Positions 45,560 to 57,900 of a DNA stretch of 64,000 nt are shown in pieces. The stretch comes from Neoceratodus forsteri. Lineage: Eukaryota; Chordata; Ceratodontiformes; Ceratodontidae. The notes below the pieces were generated by a model. It was not told the origin of the DNA and ran no database searches. It saw nothing but the letters and a program-made list of their open reading frames with translations. The position numbers and the translations under genes were made by a program. Position 1 is the stretch's first letter. Each line of letters starts with the position of its first letter. The DNA is taken from the NCBI GenBank assembly GCA_016271365.2, contig JADMNL010000028.1, positions 51,664,001-51,728,000 of the forward strand. The letters are read 5' to 3'.

Positions 45560-47395
45560 CACTGGCTTCTAATTTTGCAGATGTTTGGATGTAGGTCAAT
45601 GGATTGTTGTTTGTCTTGCCCAGGATCTTTGCCCCTTATAAGTATTCGTGAAACTGGTCCACAATTGCCCACTTGAGAGCAAGAAATCCTAGTTTATACA
45701 CAGGATAATTTCTCTCTGAGGAAGTCAGACTTCTGCTTGCAAAAGCTACTGGGCACAATCCCTCAGTGTACTCTTGGTAGAGTACACACCCTAGGCCACT
45801 CGAGCTGGCATCTGTGTGCAGCACATATGGTTTAGATGGGTCAGTGTATGCGAGTACTGGTGCGGGAGTGAGCCAAAAGATAATTTCTTCAAATGCAGCA
45901 TTACAATCCAGAGTCCATCTGGAACCAAAGGGCTCATTAGGTCTGAAATAGCTCTTTACAATCTCTTTGTCAGTGTCTTTTCTGACTTTTGTGAGTAGGT
46001 AGATACCCTTAAGTTAAGTTCAGCAGTGGGTGCGCTACCTTGGTGTAGTCTTTGACAAAGCGGCAATAATAGCCACAGAAACCGAGAAATCTCTGAAGTT
46101 CTTTTAAATTGTTTGGTTTTGGCCAGCTGGTTAATGCTTCCACTTTACTGGGGTCAGTCTGTGTACCTCAGGTGATACAATGTGGCCTACGTATTTGACA
46201 GAGCTCTGAAAAATTGGACATTTATCAACTAACAATTTTAATCCAAAGTCTTTAAGTCTGTCCAACACTTTGAATAAGCGAGCCTCATGTTCCTTGAGGG
46301 TTTTTCCAAAGACTATGACATCATCAAGATAGACGAGACACTCCCAGAGATTCATATTTCCTACTGCATGCTCCATTAATCTTTGAAATGTAGCTGGCAC
46401 ACCTGATAAGCCTTGGGGCATGCGGAGGAATTCATAGATGCCCAGAGGACAAATAAAAGCAGTCTTTCCCTGTCCTCAGGAGTCATCAGTATCTGGTAAC
46501 ATCTGCTTCAGAGTTTGAGGACGGAAAGCCACTTACTCCCATTCAGACAATCCCAGGCATACTGTATGCGAGGAATGTGTACTGGTCAGGCACTGTTCTT
46601 TTGTTAAGGATCCTGTAATCAACACACATGTGGACAAGCCGGCCTGTCAGTGCAGCAGTTGGATTTCCGCTAGTGGCAGTGACCCAGGTTCAGGAATGGA
46701 CCCGGGATGTCAGAGGGCTGGCCGGGCAGAAGGATGGAGCATCCCAAGGACTGCTGTCCTCCGGGGAGGGAGGGAGTGCAACCAGTGCTTGACGGACCCC
46801 TGGCGGAGGCCAGAGTACCGCAATGACTGGCGCCAAAATGTTCAGGGGTGGGGCAGACAGTGGACATCATTGCACATCCCACCCCAAGAAAAAACAAAGA
46901 AAAATCTTCAGCTGCGGCTGCCCTTGATGAAGCGCCTCACCTTCAATTAGCCTCCAAGGCCAGCCCTCTGACCTATCCCATCACTTGCGGCACTGTTAGG
47001 GGCTTCAGCTGCAACCCACCAGGGGGTAAGCCAGGGGGTATCAGAGGGTCGCAGCCTATTTGAAGGTGGAAGCCCAAGGTCCATGACCAGGCTGAGGTTC
47101 CGGGCAGTTGGTGGCAGGGGAAAAAGCATACTAAATAGTAAAAAAAACACACGTGGACAGAGCTATTTTTCTTACGAACCACCACAATTGGGGAGGGGTA
47201 AGGACAGTGGGACTCCCAGGTAATTCCAGCTGCTAACATCTCCTGTAGATGGCACCTGACATCATCGATGTCAGCAGGAGTTAGACATCTGGATCTTTCC
47301 CTGAAGGGTCTCTCGTCATGCAGGTGGATATGATGTTCAGCACTGGTGACACAACCAACATCCCACTCCTTAAGGGAGAACACTTGGTTCACCAA
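45560..47395 (-). pseudogene. Gypsy reverse transcriptase and RNase H, interrupted
   Basis: RT begins in 47395-47160 (DERPFRERSRCLTPADIDDV, PYPSPIVVVRKK). It is broken by a 500-bp insertion at about 46637-47146 and resumes before 46421 with MPQGLSGVPATFQRLME and the catalytic YLDD at 46331-46320, then KYVGHIVS. RNase H is at 45824-45636 (MLHTDASSSGLGCVLYQE with the first Asp, then AFASRSLTSSERNYPVYKLG with the Glu). The rest to about 45560 is decayed. The frame between 46130 and 45830 still shows remnants of the connection. Confidence 0.87.
46637..47146. mobile_element. 500-bp GC-rich insertion with A tail inside RT
   Basis: The host RT sequence is interrupted between two copies of ACACA(T/C)GTGGACA (46624-46636 and 47147-47159). 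The right end of the insertion is ACTAAATAGTAAAAAAAA. A target duplication of about 13 bp plus an A-run is the signature of LINE-driven retroposition on the plus strand. The body is more GC-rich than its surroundings and I do not recognise it. It could be a SINE or a retroposed RNA. Confidence 0.65.
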
Positions 47396-47699
47396 GCCAA
47401 CTTCTGGCTGATTCTGTCCTTCGAGCTGTTTGGGATGAGGGACTCTCCAAAATCAAACATTTCCAGTGACACCTCACACTCTTCTCCATTCCGGCACTTG
47501 GATGGCAAAACAGCAGTGTCAGAGCAATAGACCTTTGCCAGAGTGCAATCTCAGTTTACCTTAATGTCTCGATCAGTCACATTTTGAAGCTGGATCACCA
47601 CTCATCTGGCATAGGCGTGAGCACATACAGGAAGTATATTGGGTTTAACCAGGAGTCCTTCAGGCAATTTTCCATCTTCTGGGACATCCAGCATTAATA

Positions 47700-48323
47700 G
47701 TTTGTTGGTCACATCTTTTTGCAATCGCACCTCTCAGCTGGCAATGCACTGGGTGTTTTGAGGGAGAACAATAGTTGAGAAACCCTTCTTCCAGACAATA
47801 CCCACAGGCTCATCTTGGGCATCTTCTGTGGGATGCAATTGTGACTCATAGGCTTTCTGTATCACTGCATGAACATGTAGGGCTTTTCCAGTCCTCTTTT
47901 GCTGTCTTTCCCGATATAGCTGGGCAAGGCGAACAAATATATTTGTGTTAGTACCAATTAACACAGGGATACCATCATACAGTCCAGAGGGAGGGCAGAC
48001 TAATGCTAAGGTCTCTACAGGATCTTCCACCCAACTACAGAGGAAGGAAAAGACAACCAGATTTTAATGTAACCGAGATAAGGGTACGGTGACTCACTCA
48101 GTCCCCATACTTGTAGGCCATCGAGTGGCTGTAGTGGGTAGTTAGATAAATGCTGATCACCCCAGTCTTTGTAGAATATGAGAAATTGAGACCCACTGTC
48201 TAGTACTGCTTTAACAGGAATGCCTTTGTACATGCTAGTTTCCATGGATGGGCCTACCAGCCCCGACCAGTCTGGTGGGGTATCTACAGGAATTGCAGGA
48301 GCTGGAATGAATGACTTGGCCAC
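47700..48323 (-). pseudogene. Gypsy aspartic protease and linker
   Basis: 48323-48015 contains GIPVKAVLDSGSQFLIFYKD with the catalytic DSGS at about 48208-48190. The frame 48030-47734 continues with PVLIGTNTNIFVRLAQLYRE. Gypsy proteases have this placement between the zinc knuckle and RT. One frameshift lies at 48020. Confidence 0.8.
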
Positions 48324-48349
48324 AAAAGTGTTGTGTTGAGATGGGATCA

Positions 48350-50031
48350 GGGTTCCCCTGGAATTACTTTACCTCAGGTGCCTTTCTGCAAACAGTTTAT
48401 CTCTCACCCTGGCTGGGTCCTCTTGGGATTGGCACTCCCTCTTTAGGTGACCCTCCTTTTCACAATTGTAACAAAACACAACTTCTCTGGGGCATCTCAG
48501 CTGTGGCGGCACATCATTAATCAGCTGATATTCATAGTTAGGGGGTGGTGAGGAATAGGTATTTGATGCTTGAGCATGGGCACTGACAGAAAAGGGTCCT
48601 TGTTGGGTCTCCTTCCCTCCTTACCAAACCTGGGGCTGTGCATTGCATCCCATCAATTCTTTTATCATTGCAGACAATTCACTTATTCGATTCTCTATAC
48701 TACCATCTACAAGGGGTGCCTGAGCCTGCACTCTCATGGCAGATGCATTTTGACAGGTACCTTGCTCCTTAGCTATTTCTAGAGCACTCTGTGCACTTGC
48801 AATTAGTTCTCCCAATTGTTTTAATAAGTCCTTCAACTGTTGCGAATCACTGACAGTCTCACTGGACTCTGTCGACCAAATGTTACACCTTTGAGTTTCC
48901 TCTGGCTGAACATTAACAATAGCAGTCCCCCTTCCAGGAGTAGAAGCTGTAGTTGGCACACCAACCCAGGAATCTGGCAACTTCTCCTCTTTTTCTTCTT
49001 CTCGTACTTCCTGCATCAAGAGAATGTAAGAGGGGGATCAGCTTTGTCATCTTTTAATCACAACTTGAACAACAGGAAACTGGAATACTAGGTGGACCTC
49101 AGGATCTGGTCCAACCAGATTCGATTCAGCTCACTTGAGGCCACACTCTTTGCAGCACTTTATATAATCTGGTCAAATAAGCAGACCGTTGCTCCCCTCT
49201 CTGTTGCTCAGTGGCTTTCAACCCCCGCATAAGATCCTCACCATCCTCTGGACTACCAAAAACAGTTTCCAAGGCAACCAAATGCTCTTGTGCGGGAGCA
49301 TTGGGGTTGGTGGACCTCAACACTCGGATGGCATCCAATGCAAGCCCCCTGAGGCTTTCTATTATTTGCTTTCTTTTCTATGCTTTTGTACATTGCCATT
49401 CTTGGATCAGGGGGAATATATAGTCAATCCAAGTCTCTAGGTCATCTTTCCCTGGGGTGTAGGCATTGCACCAGAAAACATTCTTAGCCTGCGGTAAGAG
49501 TCATGGCCTACTGAAGGCACAGGCACTGATAACCACACAGGGGTAGGTGCAGGCACTGGTGCAGGGGTAGACACCAATGCTGGGGCCAGTGCAGAGGCAG
49601 ATCTTGGAGAAGGGGCAACTGGAGGAGCTTCCAACAGTTTTTTTTAAGTTCTCAAAGGTTTGACCCCTGGCCTGTAACAATTTTATTAACTTTTCTCTGA
49701 GTCCTTCAGGTTTAGGGGGTCCCTCAGGTGTGGACGTAACACTGTACATGTTAATTACTTTCCAACCCACCCTGGCCTCATCCAGGCGAATAACAGTGGA
49801 TATTTTTTCACTGTCCACTGGGTTGCTACATCTCTGTAGGACCGTCCGTGTCCATGCAATCAAATCAGCTTGTCGGCCCTCCACAACAGCTTGACCAAGG
49901 CATTTGACTTTAGTGAGGGCGTCCTCAATAATGCATTTACTGGTGTCCAGGAGAAGGTCTAACAACAACAAAGCTTTTTTGGGGTCATTCTCTTCTGCCT
50001 TGCATCAACCAAGCAGACGGTGTTCAGACAT
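48350..50031 (-). pseudogene. Gypsy Gag, PNMA-like
   Basis: ATG at 50031 opens MSEHRLLG and then TGA. The frame 49971-49501 (ALTKVKCLGQAVVEGRQADL and a long helical stretch) is the N-terminal domain. A Pro/Ala-rich linker follows (49634-49530). The capsid part shows YRRLRMFSGAMPTPQGK (about 49485-49440) and, after shifts, ALDAIRVLRSTNPNAPAQEH, LVALETVFGSPEDGEDLMR and YLTRLYKVLQRV (49345-49130). These are the phrases of the PNMA/paraneoplastic-antigen Gag family. A CCHC knuckle CYNCEKEGHLKREC is encoded at about 48475-48430. Frames are broken in at least four places. Confidence 0.85.
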
Positions 50032-50109
50032 TTTATCAAAAAGGATTTCACCACTAGGGGCGGTAGTTTTCTCCATTTTGGCACCAATTTCCAGGTGGGA
50101 TACAAACAA
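50032..50109 (-). other. provirus leader with likely primer-binding site
   Basis: Between LTR B and Gag, TTGGTGCCAAAATGG (minus strand, about 50086-50070) is also present next to LTR C at about 54615. Its recurrence adjacent to two LTRs of one family marks it as the probable primer-binding site. The tRNA cannot be assigned confidently. Confidence 0.5.
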
Positions 50110-52127
50110 AAGTTTGGTGGATTGGCCACTAGGAGGTGACAATCCCAGTGGTGCCTCCAATGATGCAGACCCTCTCCAGCATCATCCTGGAGAGGGCCAC
50201 TACCCCTGCCTTGCTGACCAGACTAAGATTAAGGGGTCTGGGTTCCCTTAGCCATAACATAGGGGGTCCTTTCCCAAAAGCTAAAATAAAATGGTGGTGC
50301 TTCCACCCAGAGTACATATTAGTGGGTCTAATTACTTGTGCTACAATCCCCCCTGGGATGTCGTACCAACTCATCTGCCCAACAGTTACCCCAGACATGG
50401 ACTTACCAGAAATTGAACCTCCCTACATTCAGATAAACCAGTTGCATTTCACATTTCTACTAATACCAGGCTCACTAAAATTAGGCTCTGGACTGGAGTC
50501 CTTTGTGCTGCAAAACAATAACATCACGATTTATTTACAAGGGGAGGGTTAGGATAGGGGACATAGAATAGAGGTTAAGCACACTTTTGATTTTGCATTT
50601 CAGAGATTCGCAGTTCCCAAAATCACATCTCCCTTTTTATTTAAACCTCACATTTCCATAAGTGCAACTATCAAAATCTAACTAGCTACTGCTGTAGGTG
50701 TAACCCAAGCCCAGACCCACAGGTCCCAGTCCAGTTGAAACCCCAAAGTCCTGTCACTGGATACCCAGATTTTAAGTTGCAGGCCTGAGGTGCAGCTGGT
50801 AGCTGGCATTAGTGTGCTTAAAAGATTTAACTTTAAACTTTTAACAATCTTTTCTCTTGTTTAAACCTTGGCTCTATCTCCAGCCCTGGTGTGTATGCTT
50901 AAACTATTTACAGTCCCCAGGTGCAGGGCAATCCCTGCTTTTTACTCATGCTTCTGTAGAAACAGTCCTTGGATGGCACAGTTCGCTGAAGTCCTGGGGA
51001 ACTGATGGAAACACAGGCAGATCAAGGCTCGATGCTTGAAACAGGGGCACAGAGGCTGCAGTTTTCTCTTCCTTCTTCTTGATTGCAGATCTTGCGGCTT
51101 GTCTCCTTCAGCCCATTACAGGCCCATTGCAGGGTGCATGCACAAGGCCTGTCAACTACAGAGGATCCAGACCCTGGAGTGACTCCATGGCCAGGCTCCC
51201 TCAGGTCAGAGCTCCGAGGTGCTCAGGTGCAAAAGACCTGTAATCCCCTGCAGTGGCAGACCCCACTCGATGGGGGTAGCGAGTTCTCGACCTGGCTCTG
51301 GGTGCCAGCAGACACATTCAGCACATTTTCTTCTGCTCTCTTCTCTTCTACCTTTCCTGCCATGGTGTGTAGCCAAAGCAATCTGTCCTGTCCTGTTTCC
51401 CAGACTCCAGGGGGTGAAGAGTCTGAAAACCCAGGGTTATCACAACAGTCTATTTCTTGCTGTATCTCAGGAGCAGACAACAGACATCCGACCCTGAAAA
51501 GCACCTGTCCATCCTTCTGCTTTCATAGTCTCTCAACTTTAACACAGCCACATTCTCATTCTGGCTCACACAGACTTCCTGCACTCAAAGTCCCATAGCA
51601 ATTCTCTGGATTGAAGAGGCTCACTCTTCCTTTTCTTCCCTCAGCACATTCATATTCTCTTGTTTCTCATTATTCCTCTGTATTCCATCTTTTCCCAGGC
51701 TTAGACACAGCCCTTGTCCTTTTACCAGGATCAGGACCCAACCCTTGTTCTTTTTCCAGGATTAGGACACAACCTCTTTTCTCTTCTTCACACCGCTCTG
51801 GTGCATTTTCAGTTCAATGCAAATTCTTGTAACCTGTAGCTTTTCCCTTTGTCATCCGAGCTGCCTCTATCTCACCACTGTGGTGCAATTTTAAGCAATA
51901 CAGATTCCATCATCCTATAGCTTTTCTCCTTTCTCTTTAAAGCTGCTTCTCAATAAACCCTTTTTTTCCTTGCTTCTTCTTTCCCTTTTCCTGATGGGGC
52001 AGGCGCTACCTGCCCTGGGGAACAAATTGCAGGCAGGCAGGCCCATCCTGCAGCCCCATTCTCCAGGGGTAAGAGGCCCCCTCCCTCTGGAGGGACTCTC
52101 CCCAGACTGGCTCAAAACCCACAGGTT

Positions 52128-53275
52128 CTTATTTATTTATTTTTATTTATTTATTCATTCTCAGATTAGAAATACCTTTGAGCGCAGGGCAGTTCATTTA
52201 CAAAGGATCCACGTCATTTTGGGAAGGGGTAACAAAACAGACAAAGGGGAAAAACAGTTCCATTTGCAGTGTACAGCAATAAATCATAATAAATAGTTAT
52301 TAACAGACTGAATACAGTTGTGATAACATAAGAGGATAATCTGACTAAGAGATAGAGAAGAGAGGTAGAATTAGAAGTATGTCAGGAAAGGGGAAAGGTC
52401 ACAGTCAATTAGCATTATCAAGATGTGAAGAGAGGTAGGAAGAGATGGGTGGGTTTAGAGAGAAACAGGTAGGAAGACACCAGTAGGGATAGGGTGTGAA
52501 GGAGGGTAGGGTGGGTGGGTCAGGGAGGGGTAGAGTGGAAGGAGGAAAATTTAGAGGGAAGAGAGGCAGCCAGAAGCCTAGTCAGCGCAGCTAAAGGTCA
52601 ACTGAGAGGGACAGGGCATGAAGGTGGGGTGGGGTGGGTGGGCAGGGAGTGGTAGAATAGAGGGAGGAAAGAGAGGCAGCCAGAAGCCTTGTCCTTTCAG
52701 CAGGTGTCAACCGAGGGACAATAATGGGCATGTGATATGATTATTTGAGGCAATCACATGTGCTTTCATTCATAATGTGCTGGCGAAGGAGACGCTTTAA
52801 CTGGGTAAGATGAGGTAGGTTAATCAGTTCACAGCCCAGACCATTTAGCCAGTCAGGGGCTCTGTAGAGGAATGATCACTAGCAATGGGTGATCCAGAAA
52901 CTTGGTACTAGTAAATGTTCAGTGTCAGAGGTCCAAGTGTGACGAGACTTGAGTGATTTGAATGAAAGACAGGCGATGCCAGTTGGCAGGACTCCAAGCA
53001 GCAATTTTTTTGCAAGTATGCACGATTGGTACTTGATCCAGTCTTGTAGTTTGAGCCACCCGGTTTGGGCGTATAGATCACATATGTGGGTGAGGTGATC
53101 AGCACCAGTAATAAGTCTACAGGCTTTCTTTAGGGTAGTATTTAGCCTTTTGAAAGATGTGGCTGAAGCAGCTCCGTATATTACCAAGCCGTAATCAATA
53201 GTGAATAGTACCGAACTGTCTTTTGGAAGTTCTTTGGCAGCTCCCAATTGGCTGGAGTCACTGTCCTCAAGAAAA
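52128..53275 (-). pseudogene. 5'-truncated L2-group LINE (copy B) in LTR B
   Basis: The frame 53247-52879 encodes TIDYGLVIYGAASATSF, KKACRLITGADHLTHICDLY and GWLKLQDWIKYQSCILAKK, the same C-terminal RT segment as in copy A (11270-11500) and copy C (56980-57190). The 3' region matches copy A (GACGTGGATCCTTTGTAAA and a CTCAAAGGTAT box). It ends in a long AATAAATA-type tail that reads TTATTTATTT at 52128-52158 on the plus strand. G-rich minisatellite-like sequence at 52430-52680 (GGTGGGTGGG) lies in its 3' region. Confidence 0.85.
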
Positions 53276-53830
53276 ATTAATATGTATCAGGCTCCCTCAT
53301 TGCCTTATTGGTGCAGAAAAAGGCGCCTAAACATTCCCCAGTATTTTCACCCAAGAGTATCTTCAACAAGCCCCATGATCCTTTGAGCAAGTTCTGGCCC
53401 TGTGGTTGGCTGTCCAGCATCAGGTGGCCGCAAAACATGACTGCTGGTGTAAACATTCCACTGCAGTCCATATAGTGCCTTAGCTTTACAATGTCCCTGC
53501 ACAAAAGTTAACATCTCTATAGTACATTTGCACCTCCATGTGGTAGCCACCTCTGTACCCCGTTAAGTGATTGCACACTTTAGAAATTTTCTTCAACCCT
53601 TTCTCTGTCTCTGCTGCCATTTATCATTACCCGTAGGCAGCACACACAAGTCCCAATGCAGCTCATGCTATGACCCACTTTACTTTCTGGCTACAGTTTG
53701 TGTAGACATTTTTATTTATTTAATTCCCCACATAACTGTAACCACACTTTTCCTCTTTCATCCCCTTACACGTTTAAACGTCTTCTTTGTTCCCCTCGCC
53801 TGTCTCTAACGCTGTTCTTTATTTTCCCTA
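53276..53830. other. unassigned stretch in LTR B
   Basis: No domain or known repeat is recognised. Short open frames on the minus strand (53504-53277 and 53550-53347) look unrelated to any family I know. It is probably LTR sequence or another nested fragment. Confidence 0.35.
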
Positions 53831-54319
53831 AGTGCTAGACAGGCACTCCTTCTTCAAAGGGACACTGCCTCATGACTATTAATGAGGCAGCTCCCAGACT
53901 CAACTGCATGATTGGTGCACACACAAACTAGTCCTGCCGCTTCCATACTGCCACTCCAGTCCTGCCAACAGTCCCAGTCCCTCTCTTGCCTTGCCCTAGG
54001 ACCGGGACCACTGGAGAGACAACACTAAATGGCCATGGAATGGCCAAAAGAAAATGCACTACTGCACATGCGCGGAGCTTGCCAGCACTGAAGTGCCATT
54101 ACTAGAACCAGCAGCTCCACTAACCAGCTCCTTCAGCCTCACACTCTCTAAAAAAACATGCGGGGGCTGGCAGGAGAGACAGAGGACACAAGGGCAGCAG
54201 CCAGGAAACCGAGACCCAGACAAAAAAAAAAAGAATGAGGGTGGACCAAAACCCCAGGGGAAATGGAACCTTTTCAGAGGTTCACAGATAAGCCCACCCC
54301 CCTAAACAGGGGGGTTACA

Positions 54320-54690
54320 CTCCCCATCCCTACCAAGTCAAGGATTTACCCTCAAATCATCCCAGTAACCCACCTACATTTACATTAATGTCAAAACCTA
54401 TGACATCCTAGTCTATACATAGGGTTACCTTTTCTAGTCAACAACATCAAACCATTCTTACATTTTGACAATCACCATCTATTCCCACAAGTTTACACCT
54501 TTCCCCATCGACTCAGAGTTGTAGATGATATTAACCCTTTGACCACTAGGGGGCATGCACTCCCCACTACCTCATTAACCAATGATGAGGAGTCCAAGAC
54601 AGTTTTGGCACCAAAATCATTTCTCCAATACCTCTCATAACCAGTTTACCATTTCACACCGCTTGCAAGGGTCCCCACACTTTAGCAAGC
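54320..54690 (-). other. short internal region between LTRs B and C
   Basis: Read on the minus strand it starts next to LTR C with the probable primer-binding sequence (TTTTGGTGCCAAAA at about 54624-54611). It ends next to LTR B with a purine-rich GGGATGGGGAG before TGTAACCCCC. It therefore has both priming sites but only about 370 bp and no coding capacity, like an internally deleted, non-autonomous copy. Confidence 0.6.
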
Positions 54691-55445
54691 TGGGGGGGTC
54701 CATGCTGGGCATGACTGGCACTGGAGATCCCAGCAGTGCCTCCAAAGATGTAGCCCTAGCACCATGGGCCAGAGGGCTACTACTCCTGCCTGTGTACCTG
54801 TATGTTGGTTGAGGGGCCTCAGTTTGGATCTGACTGTGACCAGTGGCCCTATTCTAACTATAATACTACTAACACGGTACCTCCATACAGATAATTCCTT
54901 AAATGGGTTAGATGTTATGTTAGCTCAGCCCTCTGGGAAGTTGCACCTACCTGAAAACCCACCTAGTGACCCAACACCCCAAAACTGCAATAAAACACTT
55001 TACTTTGCATGCAGTACCCCAACTCCACATAACATGCTCAGTTGTTAACTAAGACTCATAAAACACCCTTCACACAGCAATTTCCAACAACAAAACACAG
55101 CTTTATTGGAGGTGAAGGGTTAGCTGTGGAGAAAAATGTAGTTAGTAAAGGACTGAGCACAAATAACAATGTGAGAGTCCATAGGCAAGCGCCCCCCCCC
55201 ACTGGTACCAGTGTCTACCCTGATAGTCCTTAGGGGTACTCACAAGGTGTAGGCCTGTTCATTGCTGTGGGTTGGCTGGCTGTTGGGGCCCTAAAACTTG
55301 ATAAAAGTGCTTTGGTTATGAAAATTAAATTTCCCTTTACCCTTTCCAGGAGTCAGGACCTGGGTATTCACTGTTTATGGATCTCAGATGCCTGGATTAT
55401 GGAGCTCCTTGGCAGTGCAGAACAGGGCAGGAAAAAGCCAACCTT
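54691..55445 (-). repeat. LTR C, first part
   Basis: It matches 40230-40975 of LTR A nearly base for base over long stretches (for example GATCTGACTGTGACCAGTG and TTTACTTTGCATGCA) and carries the same minus-strand AATAAA (55107-55102). The match breaks at AGCCAACCTT (55445), where an L2-group LINE has inserted. It resumes at about 63750. Confidence 0.85.
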
Positions 55446-57900
55446 AATGCAGTCTGTGATAAGCATGCACCCATAAAAACAAGGTCAATTGAAAGAGTCC
55501 ACAATCCATGGATTACCCCTGACCTACTTGAGCAACTGTCTACTAGGGATCAGCTCTGGCAAGTAGCAGGAGCACATGGCACAGCTGCAAACACACAACA
55601 ATAGAAAAAAGCCCGAAATGCCTGCACAAAAGCCATCCATCTGTCGAAAAGTTCTTATTACAAAGAAACCCTCACTGGTTCCTGGAACTCCAACAAGTCC
55701 TTTTGGGGCAACCTTAGTGACATCACTGGAAAGGATCCCAAAACTGCCCCATCTATGCTCACCACTGATGGAGTGCCATCCTTAGACCCCCTTCTCATTG
55801 CAAACTCTCTGAATAATGTCTTCTTGGACCTGAGCAGTGTGCTCCCTGTTAACTTCTTCAATCCCACCACCACAAAAGACTCACAAGGGAAACCAATATT
55901 TTGCCACAACCAACCTCTTTTTTACTTTAAGGAAGTCACCGAAAAGGAAGCCAGAAAATATCTGGAAAAGTTGCTTGGGAAAGGAGGACGCAGTGGCCCC
56001 TAGACCTTAAATATATAAGCCTAGCACTGGAAGAAATTCTAAATCTGCTGACACATTATCAACCTTTCCCTCTGTCACTCCAAATTCCCCCAATGTTGGA
56101 AATCTGCTACAATCACACCAGTACACAAAGGCAGGGACAGGACACTGCAAAACAACTACCAGCCGATATCAGTACTCCCCTCACTCTCCAAAGCCTTAGA
56201 GAAGACTGTGGCCAATCAGCTTGTGGAATATCTTAACCAGCACCAACTACTGTGTCCTGCACAACATGGATTCAGAAGTGGGCACAGTACCCTCACAGCC
56301 TTGCTCAAATTCACAGGCTATATCCACCATGCAATAGACCAAGACCACCTGGTTGGGGCAGCCTTTATTGACCTATCAAAGGCATTTGATATGGTGGACC
56401 ATAAACCACCTATCCAACACTGGTCTCTCACCTGACACCCTGGACTGGTTTAATAGCTACCTGAGCAACCGCCACCAATGGGTAAGGATTAGTGAAGTCC
56501 TCTCTGACAGGAGATCCATTAGATCTGGTGTCCTGCAAGGATCCATATAAGGACCACTGCTATTCAGCCTATTCTTAAATTAGCTCCTGGCATCCTGCCA
56601 GTGTCAAATGCTCCTGAATGCAGATGATATGGTCCTGTTTACCAGCAACTGAGACTCTGAACTTCTAGAGACGGATCTACAAAAAGGCTTCACATCTGCA
56701 GAACAGGTCCTGAATTATAAAAATACTAAGACTATGATGTTCTCTACCCCCCCAAAGCAAACTCAGAACCTTCCCCTTGCAATCTTAAATGACTGTGGTT
56801 CACTCTTGAACTAGCTTGGCATTTTAAGAACCTAGATATCACAATTGATTAAACCCGATTGTATGCCCAGCACATTGACAATACCATGAAAGCCATCAAT
56901 ACAAGAATTGGGATCTTAAGCCAACACAGGCACTGTCTTACTTATGAAGCCCTGAACATGGCCATTCATAGCACTACTATCTCTCTCATCGACCATGGGC
57001 TAGCGGTCTATGGATCTGCAACAGATGCAGCCCTCCACCACATCTCTATTGCCCTAAATAAAGGGTGCCATCTCCTCACAGATGCTGCCAGACTCATGTG
57101 CATCTGTGATCTCTATGCCACGGCAGGTTGGCTGCAGCTTGATGGAAGAATCAGATATCAGGCATGCCTCCTCACCAAAACAATCTCCCTTAACCTTCTG
57201 CCACCCACGGTACAGAACCTTCTGACTGTATCTCAGGGCTCAAAACAGACCAGAAGTGCTGCCTCTCAAATATTTCACGTACCAAGGTGTTGCACTACAC
57301 TGGCTCAATGGAGCTTCACCTATCATGCCCCTTTCTGTACATATGTGCTACCTCAAGGCATCTCTAACATTGCAACTATTGGCACTTTCAAGCACAAGCT
57401 TCATCAACACCTACTTGCCATGAATACCTGTGCCTGCCCTCGCTAGCTCCCATCAATGACTTTACCTACAACTTCTAAAGGCAGTAATCCCCACTAGCAC
57501 TTATTCACCCCATTGATTGGTACCTCGAAGTAGCCCTGACTCATCACTTCCCCTACACTCCCTGCCTTTCCTCTATGGCACTACCACACCCCATCCCCAA
57601 TCTACTACCCCACCCTCTTATCTCCCCACCTTCCCCCTCCTGCTACCCTAACTCTAGCCCTCTTTGCTCTTTTCTTCCCCTGTACTCATTCCAATTGCTG
57701 TTGTATCACCAGGACATACAAACATGTATACATTGTACTATGCCTTAGTAGTGTCTACCCTTATATAATAAGTATAATGTGTACCTCCACTTTATATGTA
57801 TATGTACATCTGTCCTTGTGTTTTGTACCAGTTTGTAATTCAGCTGACGTGGAACTAATTAATGAGCATCTGCTCAATGGTGTTATCCAAGAACAAGAAG
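55446..57900 (+). pseudogene. L2-group LINE (copy C), endonuclease-RT linker and RT
   Basis: It is 5'-truncated within the linker (CDKHAPIKTRSIE, NPWITPDLLEQL, 55455-55560). 55755-56003 continues toward RT. The RT shows VHKGRDR and NYQPISVL near 56120-56170, then LEKTVANQLVEYL, PAQHGFRSGHSTLTALLKF, GAAFIDLSKAFDMVDH and a catalytic box LLNADDMVLF (about 56605-56635, Tyr changed to Asn). 56859-57446 is the C-terminus (SLIDHGLAVYGSATDAALHH, ICDLYATAGWLQLDG). A 3' region follows to 57900; the last LINE bases (TCAATAAATAAATAAAA) are at 63732-63749, displaced by a SINE. Confidence 0.86.

Larger units (their letters stand above)
40190..54319 (-). mobile_element. Ty3/Gypsy provirus with PNMA-like Gag
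   Basis: On the minus strand the order is long 5' LTR (B, to about 50110), Gag (50031-48350), protease, RT, RNase H, integrase, an acidic C-terminal frame, and the 3' LTR (A, 42762-40190). The pol order is the standard Gypsy one, unlike the provirus at 16947-30564. LTR 5' ends read TGTAACCCCC. Frames are broken throughout, and LTR B has itself been invaded. LTR A looks closer to the third LTR at 54691 than to LTR B, so the present pairing may reflect recombination. Confidence 0.85.
50110..54319 (-). repeat. LTR B (5' LTR), enlarged by insertions
   Basis: The right boundary is TGTAACCCCCC on the minus strand (54319-54309). The left boundary near 50110-50143 is approximate. CCCAGTGGTGCCTCCAATGA (50146) matches the LTR C start (54734). 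Inside, 52128-53275 is an inserted LINE. Without that, the LTR is about 3.0 kb. Similarity to A and C is clear only in blocks, so it is an older or different subfamily. Confidence 0.6.

Noticed and set aside
46630..46950. 106-codon plus-strand frame as a gene
   Set aside because: It starts in the target duplication and runs through the 500-bp insertion; no homology or codon signal is visible.
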